A stretch of DNA of 64,000 nt from Nocardioides marmorisolisilvae (GTDB lineage Bacteria > Actinomycetota > Actinomycetes > Propionibacteriales > Nocardioidaceae), in assembly GCF_003725775.1 (NCBI RefSeq), contig NZ_RJSG01000002.1:1901871-1965870 (forward strand), given 5' to 3'. Below the pieces are notes generated by a model, which saw only the letters and a list, made by a program, of their open reading frames with translations, made no database searches and was not told the DNA's origin. Positions 1 through 9,221 of this stretch are shown one piece after another (position 1 is the stretch's first letter; every line of letters starts with the position of its first letter). The position numbers and the translations under genes were made by a program.

Positions 1-632
1 TCGCCCAGCGCACCATGGGCCTTCCGAAGGGCCGGGTCGAGGAGATGCTGCACAAGGTGAGCCTCACCGACGCCGAGGCCGAGCGGCGGGTGAAGAACTA
101 CTCGCTCGGCATGCGTCAGCGCCTCGGCATCGCCACCGCGCTGATCGGCGACCCGGAGGTGCTGATCCTGGACGAGCCGGCCAACGGCCTCGACCCGGCG
201 GGCATCCGGTGGATGCGCGACCTGCTGCGCGAGTACGCCGACAAGGGCGGCACCGTGCTGCTCTCCTCGCACCTGCTGCACGAGATCGAGGTCATCGCCG
301 ACGACCTGGTGGTCATCGGCAACGGCCGGATCGTCGCCCAGGGCACCAAGGCCGAGCTGCTCGCCGCGGCCGGCACCGTCGTTCGCGCCGATCGCGCGCT
401 GGACCTGGCCGCCGCCATCCGCGGCACCGGCCAGACCTGCAATCTCGACCCCGACGGCACCCTGCGCACCGAGGTCGACGCCGCCCAGGTCGGTCGGATC
501 GCCCTGGACGCCGGGGTGGCGCTGACCGAGCTGCGTTCGGCCGACGGGGCCGGGCTGGAAGAGATGTTCCTCGAGCTCACCGCTGAGACCCAGCGGGAGA
601 CCCGAACCCACACCGAGAGGACCGCGGCATGA
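1..632 (+). CDS. ABC transporter ATP-binding protein (5' truncated by window edge)
   Basis: C-terminal part of a nucleotide-binding subunit of an ABC-2 type exporter. The reading frame is open to the left edge (codons from base 3), so the true start and the Walker A loop lie outside the window. Visible are the ABC signature (SLGMRQRLG), Walker B (VLILDEP) followed by the D-loop region (NGLDPAG), and the H-loop histidine in LLSSHLLHE. The last 80 residues are the variable C-terminal domain usual in drug or lipid exporters. Its stop overlaps the permease start (ATGA), so the two are translationally coupled. The substrate cannot be told from sequence. Confidence 0.95.
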   Translation, partial: AQRTMGLPKGRVEEMLHKVSLTDAEAERRVKNYSLGMRQRLGIATALIGDPEVLILDEPANGLDPAGIRWMRDLLREYADKGGTVLLSSHLLHEIEVIADDLVVIGNGRIVAQGTKAELLAAAGTVVRADRALDLAAAIRGTGQTCNLDPDGTLRTEVDAAQVGRIALDAGVALTELRSADGAGLEEMFLELTAETQRETRTHTERTAA

Positions 633-1441
633 GCACCGCAGCAGCAACACTCGAACGCCCGGCACGGGCGAGCCACGCGGCCAAGCGGATCGAGCCGATC
701 CCGATGACCCGGCTGATCGGCGTCGAGATCTCCAAGATGTTCGACACCCGCTCCGGCTTCTGGCTGATGACCAGCGTCGGGATCACCGCGACCATCGCGA
801 CGATCGCGACCATCCTGTTCGCGCCGGACGACTCGCTGAACTACGGCAACTTCGCCGCCGCGGTGGGCTTCCCGATGTCGGTGATCCTGCCGATGATCGC
901 GATCCTGTCGATCACCAGCGAGTGGAGCCAGCGTTCGGGCCTGACCACCTTCACCCTGGTGCCCCACCGGGGCCGGGTGATCAGCGCCAAGCTCGCCGCG
1001 ACCCTGATCGCCGGGGCCGCCTCGATCGCCCTCGCGTTCGCGGTCGGCGCGGTCGGCAACGTCGTCGGGTCGGCGATCGCCGGCGTCGACACCAGCTGGA
1101 ACATCCCGCTCGGCGATGCAGGGCTGATCTTCCTGGCCGACGCCCTCGGCATGCTGATGGGCTTCACGATCGGCGTGCTGGTGCGCAGCTCGGCCGGCGC
1201 CATCGTCGGGTACTTCGTCTACGCACTGGTGCTGCCGGCGGCGTTCGGGACGCTCGCCTCGTTCAAGGACTGGTTCGCCGACCGCCAGGGCTGGTTCGAC
1301 TTCCAGTTCAGCTCGACGCGGCTCTACGACGGCGACCTGGCCAAGTCCGACTGGGCGCACCTGGCCGTCTCGGGTTCGTACTGGCTGGTGATCCCGCTGG
1401 TCGTCGGCCTGTGGCTCGCGCTGCGCTCCGAGGTCAAGTAG
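629..1441 (+). CDS. ABC-2 type transporter permease
   Basis: A 270-residue integral membrane subunit coupled to the ATPase in front of it. After a 30-residue cytoplasmic lead there are about six hydrophobic segments, for example around residues 48-65, 75-95, 115-140, 165-185, 190-210 and 245-262. This is the layout of ABC-2 permeases that pair with a separate ATPase to form an exporter. ATG overlaps the preceding TGA. A strong hairpin follows the gene at 1455-1492. I would not assign a substrate. Confidence 0.9.
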   Translation: MSTAAATLERPARASHAAKRIEPIPMTRLIGVEISKMFDTRSGFWLMTSVGITATIATIATILFAPDDSLNYGNFAAAVGFPMSVILPMIAILSITSEWSQRSGLTTFTLVPHRGRVISAKLAATLIAGAASIALAFAVGAVGNVVGSAIAGVDTSWNIPLGDAGLIFLADALGMLMGFTIGVLVRSSAGAIVGYFVYALVLPAAFGTLASFKDWFADRQGWFDFQFSSTRLYDGDLAKSDWAHLAVSGSYWLVIPLVVGLWLALRSEVK

Positions 1442-1454
1442 TCAGGCTCCCCGG

Positions 1455-1492
1455 ACGACGGTCCGGCTCCCCGGTGGGAGTCGGACCGTCGT
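1455..1492. terminator. Bidirectional hairpin terminator
   Basis: Perfect 11-bp stem ACGACGGTCCG/CGGACCGTCGT with an inner GCTCCC/GGGAGT stem and a four-base loop. It sits 13 bases after the permease stop and 16 bases beyond the stop of the convergent RraB-like gene, so it can serve both. No long T-run, as is common in GC-rich actinobacteria. Confidence 0.75.
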
Positions 1493-1508
1493 GGCGCGTC
1501 CTGGGGAA

Positions 1509-1859
1509 TCAGACCTCGGTCTGCCAGCCTCCGTAGTCGCCCCCGCGGCAGCGGTCGGCGAGGCTCTCGAAGAAGCGTCGGGCTGCCGCGACCCGGTCCG
1601 GGCTGAGCACGGCGTCGTGCTGCTCGGCCACGACGACCCAGCCGCGGCTGCCCTGGACCGGTTCGACCCGGTCCAGGTCCCAACCGTCGGAGAGGACCTC
1701 GTCGGCCGCCGCGCGGGCAGTCGACTCGTCGGCGACGTACAAGTAGTGCGTCCAGTGCCTCGGCTGGTGCAGGTCGGCCTTGGCCTGGATCCGGGCGAGC
1801 AGGTCGTCGTCCACCGGGTTGCCGGTGCGGACGTGACGTCTACGGCGGAGGAGTTTCAC
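1509..1859 (-). CDS. RraB-family protein (ribonuclease E inhibitor-like)
   Basis: A 116-residue soluble protein with the RraB fold signature. The N-terminal part holds NPVDDDLLARIQ and the HYLYVADE strand, and the C-terminal half holds VAAARRFFESLADRC and a closing GDYGGWQTEV, which is typical of actinobacterial RraB-like proteins. In gamma-proteobacteria RraB binds RNase E and modulates mRNA decay; whether this protein does the same with actinobacterial RNase E/G is unproven. GTG start at 1859 with a weak GAGG upstream. It stands alone between convergent and co-directional neighbours. Confidence 0.8.
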   Translation of the reverse strand: MKLLRRRRHVRTGNPVDDDLLARIQAKADLHQPRHWTHYLYVADESTARAAADEVLSDGWDLDRVEPVQGSRGWVVVAEQHDAVLSPDRVAAARRFFESLADRCRGGDYGGWQTEV

Positions 1860-1939
1860 GAGAGAACCTCGCGATCGTGTGGGAGGGACTCGATCCCTAC
1901 CCCGCCGCCCGTCGTCCTACACCTGCAGCGTGGGACGGA

Positions 1940-2422
1940 CTAGTGCGCGAGGTCCGGGTCCCAGCGGTTGGCGATCAGCTTGAAGCTCGGGGTGTCCTCG
2001 AGCGAGGTCATCGCCTCGTAGATCCGCTCGTACTTGGTCGCGGAGATCCGCCACCGGCCGTCAGCGTCCTTGCGGTACTCGTCCTTGTAGTAACCACCGC
2101 CGCGGATCATGACCTTGAAGTCCGGCACGATCACGGTGTCCTCGAAGCCCCACGACCCGGTCGCGGTGTCACCGTCGACGGCGATCTCCGGGTGGCTGGC
2201 GATGTGGATCGAGATGATGCTGGTGCCGAGGTTGCCGGACATGAACTCCACGACGTCCTTGCGGTTGTCGAAGTGCAGTGGCTTGTCCATCGCCTGGGTG
2301 CCGTAGCGCGCGACGACGTCCTCGGCGAGGCAGTCGCCGAACTCGTCCCACTCCTTCATGTCCAGGGTGCGGAAGTAGCGGTACTTGAGCTGGCGGATTT
2401 CTTCGATGCTGGCGAGGTCCAT
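1940..2422 (-). CDS. NTF2-like (SnoaL_4) family protein
   Basis: A 160-residue protein of the NTF2/SnoaL superfamily: N-terminal helix (IEEIRQLKYRYFRTLDMKEWDEF) followed by the cone-shaped beta sheet with SWGFEDTVIV and GGYYKDEYRK. Family members include delta5-3-ketosteroid isomerase, limonene epoxide hydrolase and dehydratases, so the exact reaction is open. The start at 2422 has no Shine-Dalgarno sequence but a perfect TANNNT -10 (TAGAGT) six bases upstream, which points to a leaderless mRNA. A KstR-type palindrome overlaps this -10, so a role in steroid or lipid catabolism is plausible. Confidence 0.85.
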   Translation of the reverse strand: MDLASIEEIRQLKYRYFRTLDMKEWDEFGDCLAEDVVARYGTQAMDKPLHFDNRKDVVEFMSGNLGTSIISIHIASHPEIAVDGDTATGSWGFEDTVIVPDFKVMIRGGGYYKDEYRKDADGRWRISATKYERIYEAMTSLEDTPSFKLIANRWDPDLAH

Positions 2423-2428
2423 GGCAGC

Positions 2429-2447
2429 ACTCTAGAACGTGTTCTAG
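2429..2447 (-). promoter_or_regulatory. Leaderless promoter with KstR-type operator
   Basis: CTAGAAC-GT-GTTCTAG at 2432-2447 is a perfect inverted repeat with 7-bp arms. It matches the published mycobacterial/rhodococcal KstR consensus TNNAACNNGTTNNA at every fixed position. The -10 of the NTF2-like gene (TAGAGT, minus strand, 2434-2429) overlaps the promoter-proximal arm, so a bound repressor would block the polymerase. KstR is the TetR-family repressor of cholesterol catabolism, relieved by a steroid-CoA ligand. That a KstR acts in this organism is an inference. Confidence 0.7.
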
Positions 2448-2488
2448 TTGTTGGGAACGGTTCTTCGCGAGGTTGAAGGTGCCTTCAG

Positions 2489-3019
2489 TCAGCCCGGTTC
2501 ACGCCCGGTGTACGCGAGCAACCGGTCCTGGAAGGAGGCGTCGTCCGCCACCGGGAGCTCCGGTCCGAAGGTGCCCGCCCGCTGCTCGTCGGTGAACCGT
2601 CCGTGGATCGCCTCGTACGCCGCCTCGGCCAGGTCCGGGGGCATGGTCGCGCCCTGCCCGGCGGCGCGCGCCAGGTCCCAGCCGTGCACGAGCTGGTCGG
2701 CGAAGGCGATGGCGAGCAGCGGTCCGGTCTTCTCCACCACCCCGTCGCCGGAGAAGGCCTGCAGCACCTCGCGGCGCGCCCGCACGAAGTCCGCGGTCGG
2801 GTCGTCGGTGAGCAGCGCGGGAGGTTCCTGCCCGGGCGGAGTGCCGTCCCGGCCTGCGGCGGCGCCCGCGAAGTAGGCCTGGGTCTGCAGCAGGTGGTTC
2901 ATCAGGGTGCGCACGTCCCAGCCCGCGCAGGGCGTGGGGGCGTCCAGGTCGGTCGCCGCGACGCTCACCTGGTCGAGGGTCCAGTCGCTGGCGCGGGTGT
3001 AGAGGTCGAGCGGGTCCAT
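2489..3019 (-). CDS. TIGR03086-family protein (mycothiol-dependent maleylpyruvate isomerase-like, DinB fold)
   Basis: A 176-residue four-helix-bundle protein of the DinB/MDMPI superfamily. Visible are the CAGWDVRTLMNHLLQTQ segment, whose histidine is the first metal ligand, and FADQLVHGWDLARA, whose His and Asp complete the site. Relatives are mycothiol-dependent isomerases or transferases, which fits an actinobacterium. The start at 3019 is chosen because the family alignment begins at MDPLDLYTRA and a TACTCC -10 lies six bases upstream. The longer frame upstream is low-complexity and overlaps the ilvC terminator. Confidence 0.8.
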   Translation of the reverse strand: MDPLDLYTRASDWTLDQVSVAATDLDAPTPCAGWDVRTLMNHLLQTQAYFAGAAAGRDGTPPGQEPPALLTDDPTADFVRARREVLQAFSGDGVVEKTGPLLAIAFADQLVHGWDLARAAGQGATMPPDLAEAAYEAIHGRFTDEQRAGTFGPELPVADDASFQDRLLAYTGREPG

Positions 3020-3057
3020 GGTCCAGGAGTACCCCGCTTCCCGTGGGAGCCAAACGA

Positions 3058-3092
3058 CGAAGCCCCGCCTGCGAACGGCAGGCGGGGCTTCG
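3058..3092 (-). terminator. Terminator of the ilvBNC operon
   Basis: A 15-bp perfect stem (CGAAGCCCCGCCTGC and its complement) around a 5-base loop, starting 9 bases after the ilvC stop. It is the strongest hairpin in this part of the window and closes the ilvB-ilvN-ilvC transcript. Confidence 0.85.
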
Positions 3093-3101
3093 GTGGCTCG
3101 A

Positions 3102-4698
<1,597 letters not shown>

Positions 4699-4702
<4 letters not shown>

Positions 4703-4782
4703 CGACGGCCTCGCTTCGCATCGGCCGACGAGGAGCGTTCCGAACGGCTGTGCTTGTTGATGAACTCGCTGCGCTCGTTCAT
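4699..4782 (-). CDS. 27-residue open frame bridging ilvB and ilvN
   Basis: Starts with an ATG that shares one base with the ilvB stop (TAATG) and ends with a TGA that overlaps the ilvN ATG (ATGA). The peptide begins [10 protein letters not shown] and is very rich in Arg, Ser and Lys. Its first 23 bases are a palindromic dispersed repeat. It is not a recognised protein. Most likely the repeat was inserted and only frames that keep translational coupling to ilvN survived; a functional peptide is possible but unsupported. Confidence 0.35.
4760..4782. repeat. Short palindromic dispersed repeat
   Basis: ATGAAC and GTTCAT arms flank a CTCGCTGCGCTC-type core. The core CTCGCTGCGCTC recurs in the intergenic repeat at 22436-22484. 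Elements of this kind are common between genes in Nocardioides-like genomes (general knowledge). Confidence 0.5.
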
Positions 4783-6551
4783 TAGAGCTCGTCCTCCTCG
4801 AACTCGGGCGCCAGGTCGCGGGCGTACTTGATGTCGTCGTTCGACGTACCGGCAGCCACCATCGGCCAGACCATGGCGTCGCGGTGCACCCGGAAGTCCA
4901 CGACCACCGGGACGTCGTCGATCTCCATCGCCTTCTTGATGGTCGCGTCGACGTCGGCCGGGTTGTCGCAGGACAGTCCCACCGCGCCGTAGGCGTCAGC
5001 CAGCTTCACGAAGTCCGGCACCCGTCGGGCAGGACCCGTGTGCAGGTCGGTGTTGGAGTAGCGGCTGTTGTAGAACAGCGTCTGCCACTGGCGCACCATG
5101 CCGAGCGACTCGTTGTTGATGATGGCGACCTTGATCGGGATGCCCTCGATCGTGCAGGTGGCCAGCTCCTGGTTGGTCATCTGGAAGCAGCCGTCGCCGT
5201 CGATGGCCCACACCGTGGTGTCCGGACGGCCGACCTTGGCACCCATCGCGGCCGGGACCGCGAAGCCCATCGTGCCCAGGCCCCCGGAGTTGATCCAGGT
5301 GTTCGGGTTCTCGAAGCCGACGTAGTGGGTGGCCCACATCTGGTGCTGGCCGACGCCGGCGCAGTAGATCGACTCCGGCCCCGAGATGCTGCCCAGCCGC
5401 TCGAGCACGTACTGCGGAGCGAGCGCGCCGTCCGGCGGGGCGTCGTAGCCCAGCGGGTACTGCGACTTCACCCCGGCCAGGAACGCCACCCAGGCCTCGA
5501 AGTCGCCGGTGTTGCCGGCGTCCTGCTCGGCCTGGAGGGCGACGATCAGGTCGGCGATCACCTCGCGGCAGTCCCCCACGATCGGGACGTCGACCGCACG
5601 GTTCTTGCCGATCTCCGCCGGGTCGATGTCGGCGTGGATGATCTTCGCGCCCGGCGCGAAGGAGTCCAGGTTGCCGGTGACCCGGTCGTCGAAGCGCGCA
5701 CCCAGGCTGATGATCAGGTCGCTCTTCTGCAGACCCGCCACCGCGGCCACGGTGCCGTGCATGCCGGGCATGCCGAGGTGCTGGGCGTGACTGTCGGGGA
5801 ACGCACCCCGCGCCATCAAGGTGGTGACCACCGGCATGCCGGTCATCTCGGCCAGGACGCGCAGCTCCTTGCTGGCGCCGGCCCGGATCACACCGCCACC
5901 GACGTAGAGCACCGGGCGGCGGGACTCCAGGATCAGCTTGGTCGCCTCGCGGATCTGCTTGGCGTGCGGGCGCGCCACCGGGCGGTACCCGGGCAGGTTC
6001 AGCTCGGTCGGCCACTCGAAGGTGGTCATCGCCTGGAGCGCGGACTTGGCCACGTCGACCAGCACCGGTCCCGGGCGGCCGGTGGAGGCCAGGTAGAAGG
6101 CCTCGGCGACGGTGCGCGGGATCTCGGCCGGGTCGGTGACCAGGAAGTTGTGCTTGGTGATCGGCATCGTGATGCCGCGGATGTCGGCCTCCTGGAAGGC
6201 GTCGGTGCCGATCGCAGCCGCGGGGACCTGACCGGTGACGGCGACCATCGGGACCGAGTCCATGTAGGCGTCGGCGATCGGGGTGACCAGGTTGGTCGCA
6301 CCCGGACCGCTGGTGGCCATGCAGACGCCGACCTTGCCGGTCGCCGCGGCGTAGCCCTGGGCCGCGTGGCCCGCGCCCTGCTCGTGCCGTACGAGGATGT
6401 GCCGGATCGAGGAGTCGAAGATCGGGTCGTACGCCGGGAGGATCGCCCCGCCCGGGATGCCGAAGATGTTCTCGACTCCCGCGCTCTCCAGGGACTTGAT
6501 CAGGCTCTGCGCACCGGTGACCTGCGTCCCGTTGCCGCCCTGCTCTGTCAT
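4782..6551 (-). CDS. ilvB: Acetolactate synthase large (catalytic) subunit
   Basis: ThDP- and FAD-dependent first step of branched-chain amino acid synthesis, condensing pyruvate with pyruvate or 2-oxobutyrate. The 589-residue protein has the PYR domain with the catalytic glutamate E57 ([11 protein letters not shown]), the central FAD/DHS domain, and the PP domain with the ThDP motif starting [12 protein letters not shown] and ending in IINN. The start at 6551 is chosen because GAAGGA lies about 8 bases upstream and the family begins here; the frame continues upstream into the attenuator. Expression is probably controlled by the leader peptide and terminator at 6598-6709. Confidence 0.97.
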   Translation of the reverse strand: MTEQGGNGTQVTGAQSLIKSLESAGVENIFGIPGGAILPAYDPIFDSSIRHILVRHEQGAGHAAQGYAAATGKVGVCMATSGPGATNLVTPIADAYMDSVPMVAVTGQVPAAAIGTDAFQEADIRGITMPITKHNFLVTDPAEIPRTVAEAFYLASTGRPGPVLVDVAKSALQAMTTFEWPTELNLPGYRPVARPHAKQIREATKLILESRRPVLYVGGGVIRAGASKELRVLAEMTGMPVVTTLMARGAFPDSHAQHLGMPGMHGTVAAVAGLQKSDLIISLGARFDDRVTGNLDSFAPGAKIIHADIDPAEIGKNRAVDVPIVGDCREVIADLIVALQAEQDAGNTGDFEAWVAFLAGVKSQYPLGYDAPPDGALAPQYVLERLGSISGPESIYCAGVGQHQMWATHYVGFENPNTWINSGGLGTMGFAVPAAMGAKVGRPDTTVWAIDGDGCFQMTNQELATCTIEGIPIKVAIINNESLGMVRQWQTLFYNSRYSNTDLHTGPARRVPDFVKLADAYGAVGLSCDNPADVDATIKKAMEIDDVPVVVDFRVHRDAMVWPMVAAGTSNDDIKYARDLAPEFEEDEL

Positions 6552-6597
6552 CTCAGTCCTTCGTGTTCTGTCTTCGTCGTGGTCGATCGGTGCTGCA

Positions 6598-6634
6598 AAC
6601 AAAAACCCCTCGGCCAGCACTGGCAGCGAGGGGT
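6598..6634 (-). terminator. Transcription attenuator of the ilvBNC operon
   Basis: On the minus strand ACCCCTCG...CGAGGGGT forms a stem with an inner GCCAG/CTGGC pairing, followed directly by TTTTTGTTT, a classic intrinsic terminator and rare in this GC-rich DNA. It lies between the leader peptide stop (6662) and ilvB (6551), where a ribosome stalled on the Ile-Leu-Val codons could favour an antiterminator. Confidence 0.85.
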
Positions 6635-6661
6635 CGACGCGGGAGCGCAGAAGCCGGGGCT

Positions 6662-6709
6662 TCAGCTCACGCGTCGCGTGCGTACGAGAATCTCAAAACG
6701 CATGGGCAC
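6662..6709 (-). CDS. ilvB leader peptide
   Basis: A 13-residue frame (ATG at 6703) reads [13 protein letters not shown] and carries consecutive Ile-Leu-Val codons, the three end products of the pathway. An in-frame GTG at 6709 would add two residues and fits better with the GAGGGG Shine-Dalgarno sequence six bases before it. The position, ahead of a T-tailed terminator and ilvB, is that of known actinobacterial ilvB attenuation leaders, which also have a short peptide with an ILV run and a basic tail. Confidence 0.8.
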   Translation of the reverse strand: MPMRFEILVRTRRVS

Positions 6710-6754
6710 ATACTGCCCCTCGTGCCTCTCGGCGCTCAACCCAGTTTGCCAGCC

Positions 6755-6771
6755 GTCCCATGATCTGGGAC
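6755..6771. promoter_or_regulatory. Palindrome in the ilvB promoter region
   Basis: GTCCCA-N5-TGGGAC is a perfect inverted repeat lying upstream of the ilvB leader. It partly overlaps a second one, GGGAC-N4-GTCCC (6767-6780). It could be an operator for a BCAA-pathway regulator; no regulator is identified here. Confidence 0.35.
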
Positions 6772-6807
6772 ACCGGTCCCGCATGTTGGCGGCGACGTGA
6801 GCGTGTT

Positions 6808-7512
6808 TCAGGCGCGGAACTGCTCCAGCGAGCGCTCCTGGGTGCCACCCGGCTGGTTGTCCGGGGCGAGCCAGCCCTCGAGCGCGGAACGGACCGCCGG
6901 CCACTCGTCGTCGGTGATCGAGAACCAGTCGGTGTCCCGGTTGCGGCCCTTGTAGACCAGGGCGTTGCGGAAGGTGCCCTCGTAGGTGAATCCCAGCCGC
7001 TGGGCGGCCCGCCGCGACGGCGCGTTCATCGAGTCGCACTTCCACTCGTAGCGGCGGTAGCCGAGGTCGTCGAAGGCGTGCCGCATCATCAGGTACATCG
7101 CCTCGGTGGCGGCGGTGGTGCGCTGCAGCTCCGCGGCGTACGCGATCGCACCGACCTCGACCGACCCGTTCAGGTGGTCCAGCCGCAGGTAGCTGGCGGT
7201 GCCCACCGCACGGCCGTCCGGGCGGCAGAGCACCAGCGGTACGGCGCCCGGGTCGGCGTCCAGCCCGTCCAGCCACTGCCCGAGCCCGTCCGGGCTGTCC
7301 AGCGGCGGCGTGGCCAGGTAGGTCCAGGTGCTCGCCGGCGATCCGGTCACCGTGCTGGCGTACAGGTCCTCGAGGAACCGGGGGCCCCAGGGCTCGAGCC
7401 GGACGTGCTCCCCCACCAGGGTCACCGGCACCACCGCGGGGCGCACCGTCCAGGTGACGGGCCGGCCGATCGTCTGGCCGAACTCGTTGCGGCGCGGCTC
7501 CTCGGACGGCAT
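6808..7512 (-). CDS. GNAT-family N-acetyltransferase (RimJ-like)
   Basis: A 234-residue protein of the Acetyltransf_3 type that transfers an acetyl group from acetyl-CoA to a protein N-terminus or small amine. Core elements are HVRLEPWGPRFLEDLY at the start, VGAIAYAAELQRTTAATEAMYLMMRHAF around the acetyl-CoA pyrophosphate loop, and the SMNAPSRRAAQRLGF signature before the C-terminal strand. The start at 7512 has TCGAAT six bases upstream. It is divergent from the secreted hydrolase at 7632. Substrate unknown. Confidence 0.85.
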   Translation of the reverse strand: MPSEEPRRNEFGQTIGRPVTWTVRPAVVPVTLVGEHVRLEPWGPRFLEDLYASTVTGSPASTWTYLATPPLDSPDGLGQWLDGLDADPGAVPLVLCRPDGRAVGTASYLRLDHLNGSVEVGAIAYAAELQRTTAATEAMYLMMRHAFDDLGYRRYEWKCDSMNAPSRRAAQRLGFTYEGTFRNALVYKGRNRDTDWFSITDDEWPAVRSALEGWLAPDNQPGGTQERSLEQFRA

Positions 7513-7631
7513 GGGTTCATTCGACCACGCACCGGTCCGCGGCTCCGCACGGTTTTCGTGCGCGTCCGGGTCAAGGAACTCGACGGCCCGGGTCATGGCG
7601 CGTCTGGGCTGGCAGCATCCAGACTCGGCGC

Positions 7632-9221
7632 ATGACCCTCCCGTCGCCGCTCCGCCGTGCCCTCCTCCCCGTGACAGCCCTGGCCCTGGCCTGCGCGCTC
7701 GCCGGTCCGGTGAGCGGAGCAGCTGCACCGGTCGACTGCGCCACCGCGACCGCGCTGTCCCCGGCGTACAACTCCTGCGAGGGTCGCAACCTGACCATCA
7801 CCGGCCAGAACCAGAGCCGGAAGCCCGACCCGACGCCGGGGATCATCGCGGCCACCCAGGCCTACCAGCTGGCGCGGGCCGCGGCCCTCGCCGCGGATCC
7901 GGAGCGCCAGCCGAACCCGAACTCGTGCACCACGGTGCTGCTCTGCCCGATCGACCCGCGGATGAACGACTTCGCCTCCCGCGGCGGCATCGTCAAGCCC
8001 GTGCTCTACACCTCCCGCTCCGGGGCGACCATGTCCGGGCACGTGTGGGCGACCGTCGCCGGCCCCGCGAAGCGGCCGGGGATCGTGATCGTCAACGGCT
8101 CGGTCGTCGGGTTCGAGGAGACCTACTGGTTCCTGGCGCAGAGCCTGGCCAAGGCGGGCTTCGTGGTGATGACCTTCGATGCCCAGGGCGAGGGCATGTC
8201 CGACCAGCTCGGTGAGTTCCCGGACCAGCTCGAGGACGCCCTGGCCGGGACCCCGCTGCTCGGACTGATCGGCCCGCGCCCGGCGCAGGACGTCTTCGGC
8301 GGCAACGGCTACCCGTTCTACGACGGCGGCCAGGACGCCCTCGACTTCCTGCTCTCGACGCCGGCGCACCCCTACGTGCCGCGGCCGAGCCGGACGACCG
8401 GGACCTCGCACGCGGCGAAGCAGTCCCGCCGGGTCGCGGCCGGCTTGGACGCGGCGTACAACCCGCTGTGGAGCACCCTCGACCCGACCAGCATCGGCAT
8501 CACCGGGCACTCCTACGGGGCCGAGGCTGCCTCCTGGCTCGGCCAAGCAGACCCGCGGATCGACGCCGTGGTCGCGCTCGACTCGCTCTGCGTCCCGGTG
8601 AGCCCGGCGCCGAGCGAGCAGAGCGTCGGCTACCCCAACCCGGACTTCTCCAACCTGCCCTCAGCGACCTACGCCCTGACCCGGGACTGCTTCTCGACCC
8701 CGGCCGGCCCGGCACCGTGGATCACCAAGCCCGCTCTCGGCATCGCCGGGGACTACCTGCTGAACCCGGTCCCCTACCTGCTCCCGCCCAACCCGCTGGG
8801 CAAGTCGCGGGCCTCGCTGGCCTACACCGCCGCCGGGGTCGACACCGGCCAGGTGCTCGTCCGCGGCGGGACACACCTGTCCTTCACCGACATCCCGTTC
8901 CTGGTGCCGGGCTCACTGCGGGCGATCGACATGATCGACTGGTACACCACCGCCTGGTTCGCCAAGTACCTCCAGAACCGGCCCGGCGCGGACGCGATGC
9001 TGCTGACCGATCGTTGGCAGCACGACGCCACGACCGGGACCCTCGATCCGGTGGCGGACGCGAACCTGTTCTCCTGGCACTTCCGTTCGCGCCTCGACGT
9101 TGCCGGCCAGGGCGGTGGCCGGGTCCGTTGCGAGGACCTGCGCACCGGGTGCGGCCTGCTCGTCCCGAGCAGCGCGGACGGCTGGCCCGGCGAGTACTCG
9201 ATCGTCAGCGCGACCCGCTGA
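7632..9221 (+). CDS. Secreted alpha/beta hydrolase
   Basis: A 529-residue exported protein. A signal peptide with RR and a hydrophobic core (residues 8-28) ends near AGPVSGAAA. The mature part is an alpha/beta hydrolase: GIVIVNGSVVGFEE oxyanion strand, FDAQGEGMSDQ after strand 4, the nucleophile elbow GHSYG with Ser294, and a late histidine in RGGTHLSF. The size and long insert between strand 4 and the elbow recall dienelactone-hydrolase/PET-hydrolase-like secreted esterases, but the substrate is unknown. It probably has a leaderless start (CAGACT six bases before ATG). Its 3' end overlaps the convergent LysR gene by 17 bases. Confidence 0.85.
   Translation: MTLPSPLRRALLPVTALALACALAGPVSGAAAPVDCATATALSPAYNSCEGRNLTITGQNQSRKPDPTPGIIAATQAYQLARAAALAADPERQPNPNSCTTVLLCPIDPRMNDFASRGGIVKPVLYTSRSGATMSGHVWATVAGPAKRPGIVIVNGSVVGFEETYWFLAQSLAKAGFVVMTFDAQGEGMSDQLGEFPDQLEDALAGTPLLGLIGPRPAQDVFGGNGYPFYDGGQDALDFLLSTPAHPYVPRPSRTTGTSHAAKQSRRVAAGLDAAYNPLWSTLDPTSIGITGHSYGAEAASWLGQADPRIDAVVALDSLCVPVSPAPSEQSVGYPNPDFSNLPSATYALTRDCFSTPAGPAPWITKPALGIAGDYLLNPVPYLLPPNPLGKSRASLAYTAAGVDTGQVLVRGGTHLSFTDIPFLVPGSLRAIDMIDWYTTAWFAKYLQNRPGADAMLLTDRWQHDATTGTLDPVADANLFSWHFRSRLDVAGQGGGRVRCEDLRTGCGLLVPSSADGWPGEYSIVSATR

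Noticed and set aside
4884-6800. A 638-codon open frame on the plus strand opposite ilvB
   Set aside because: It is antisense to a certain gene. The amino-acid composition (Arg, Gly, Val, His, Asp) is that of a GC-rich shadow frame; long antisense frames of this kind occur opposite most genes here.
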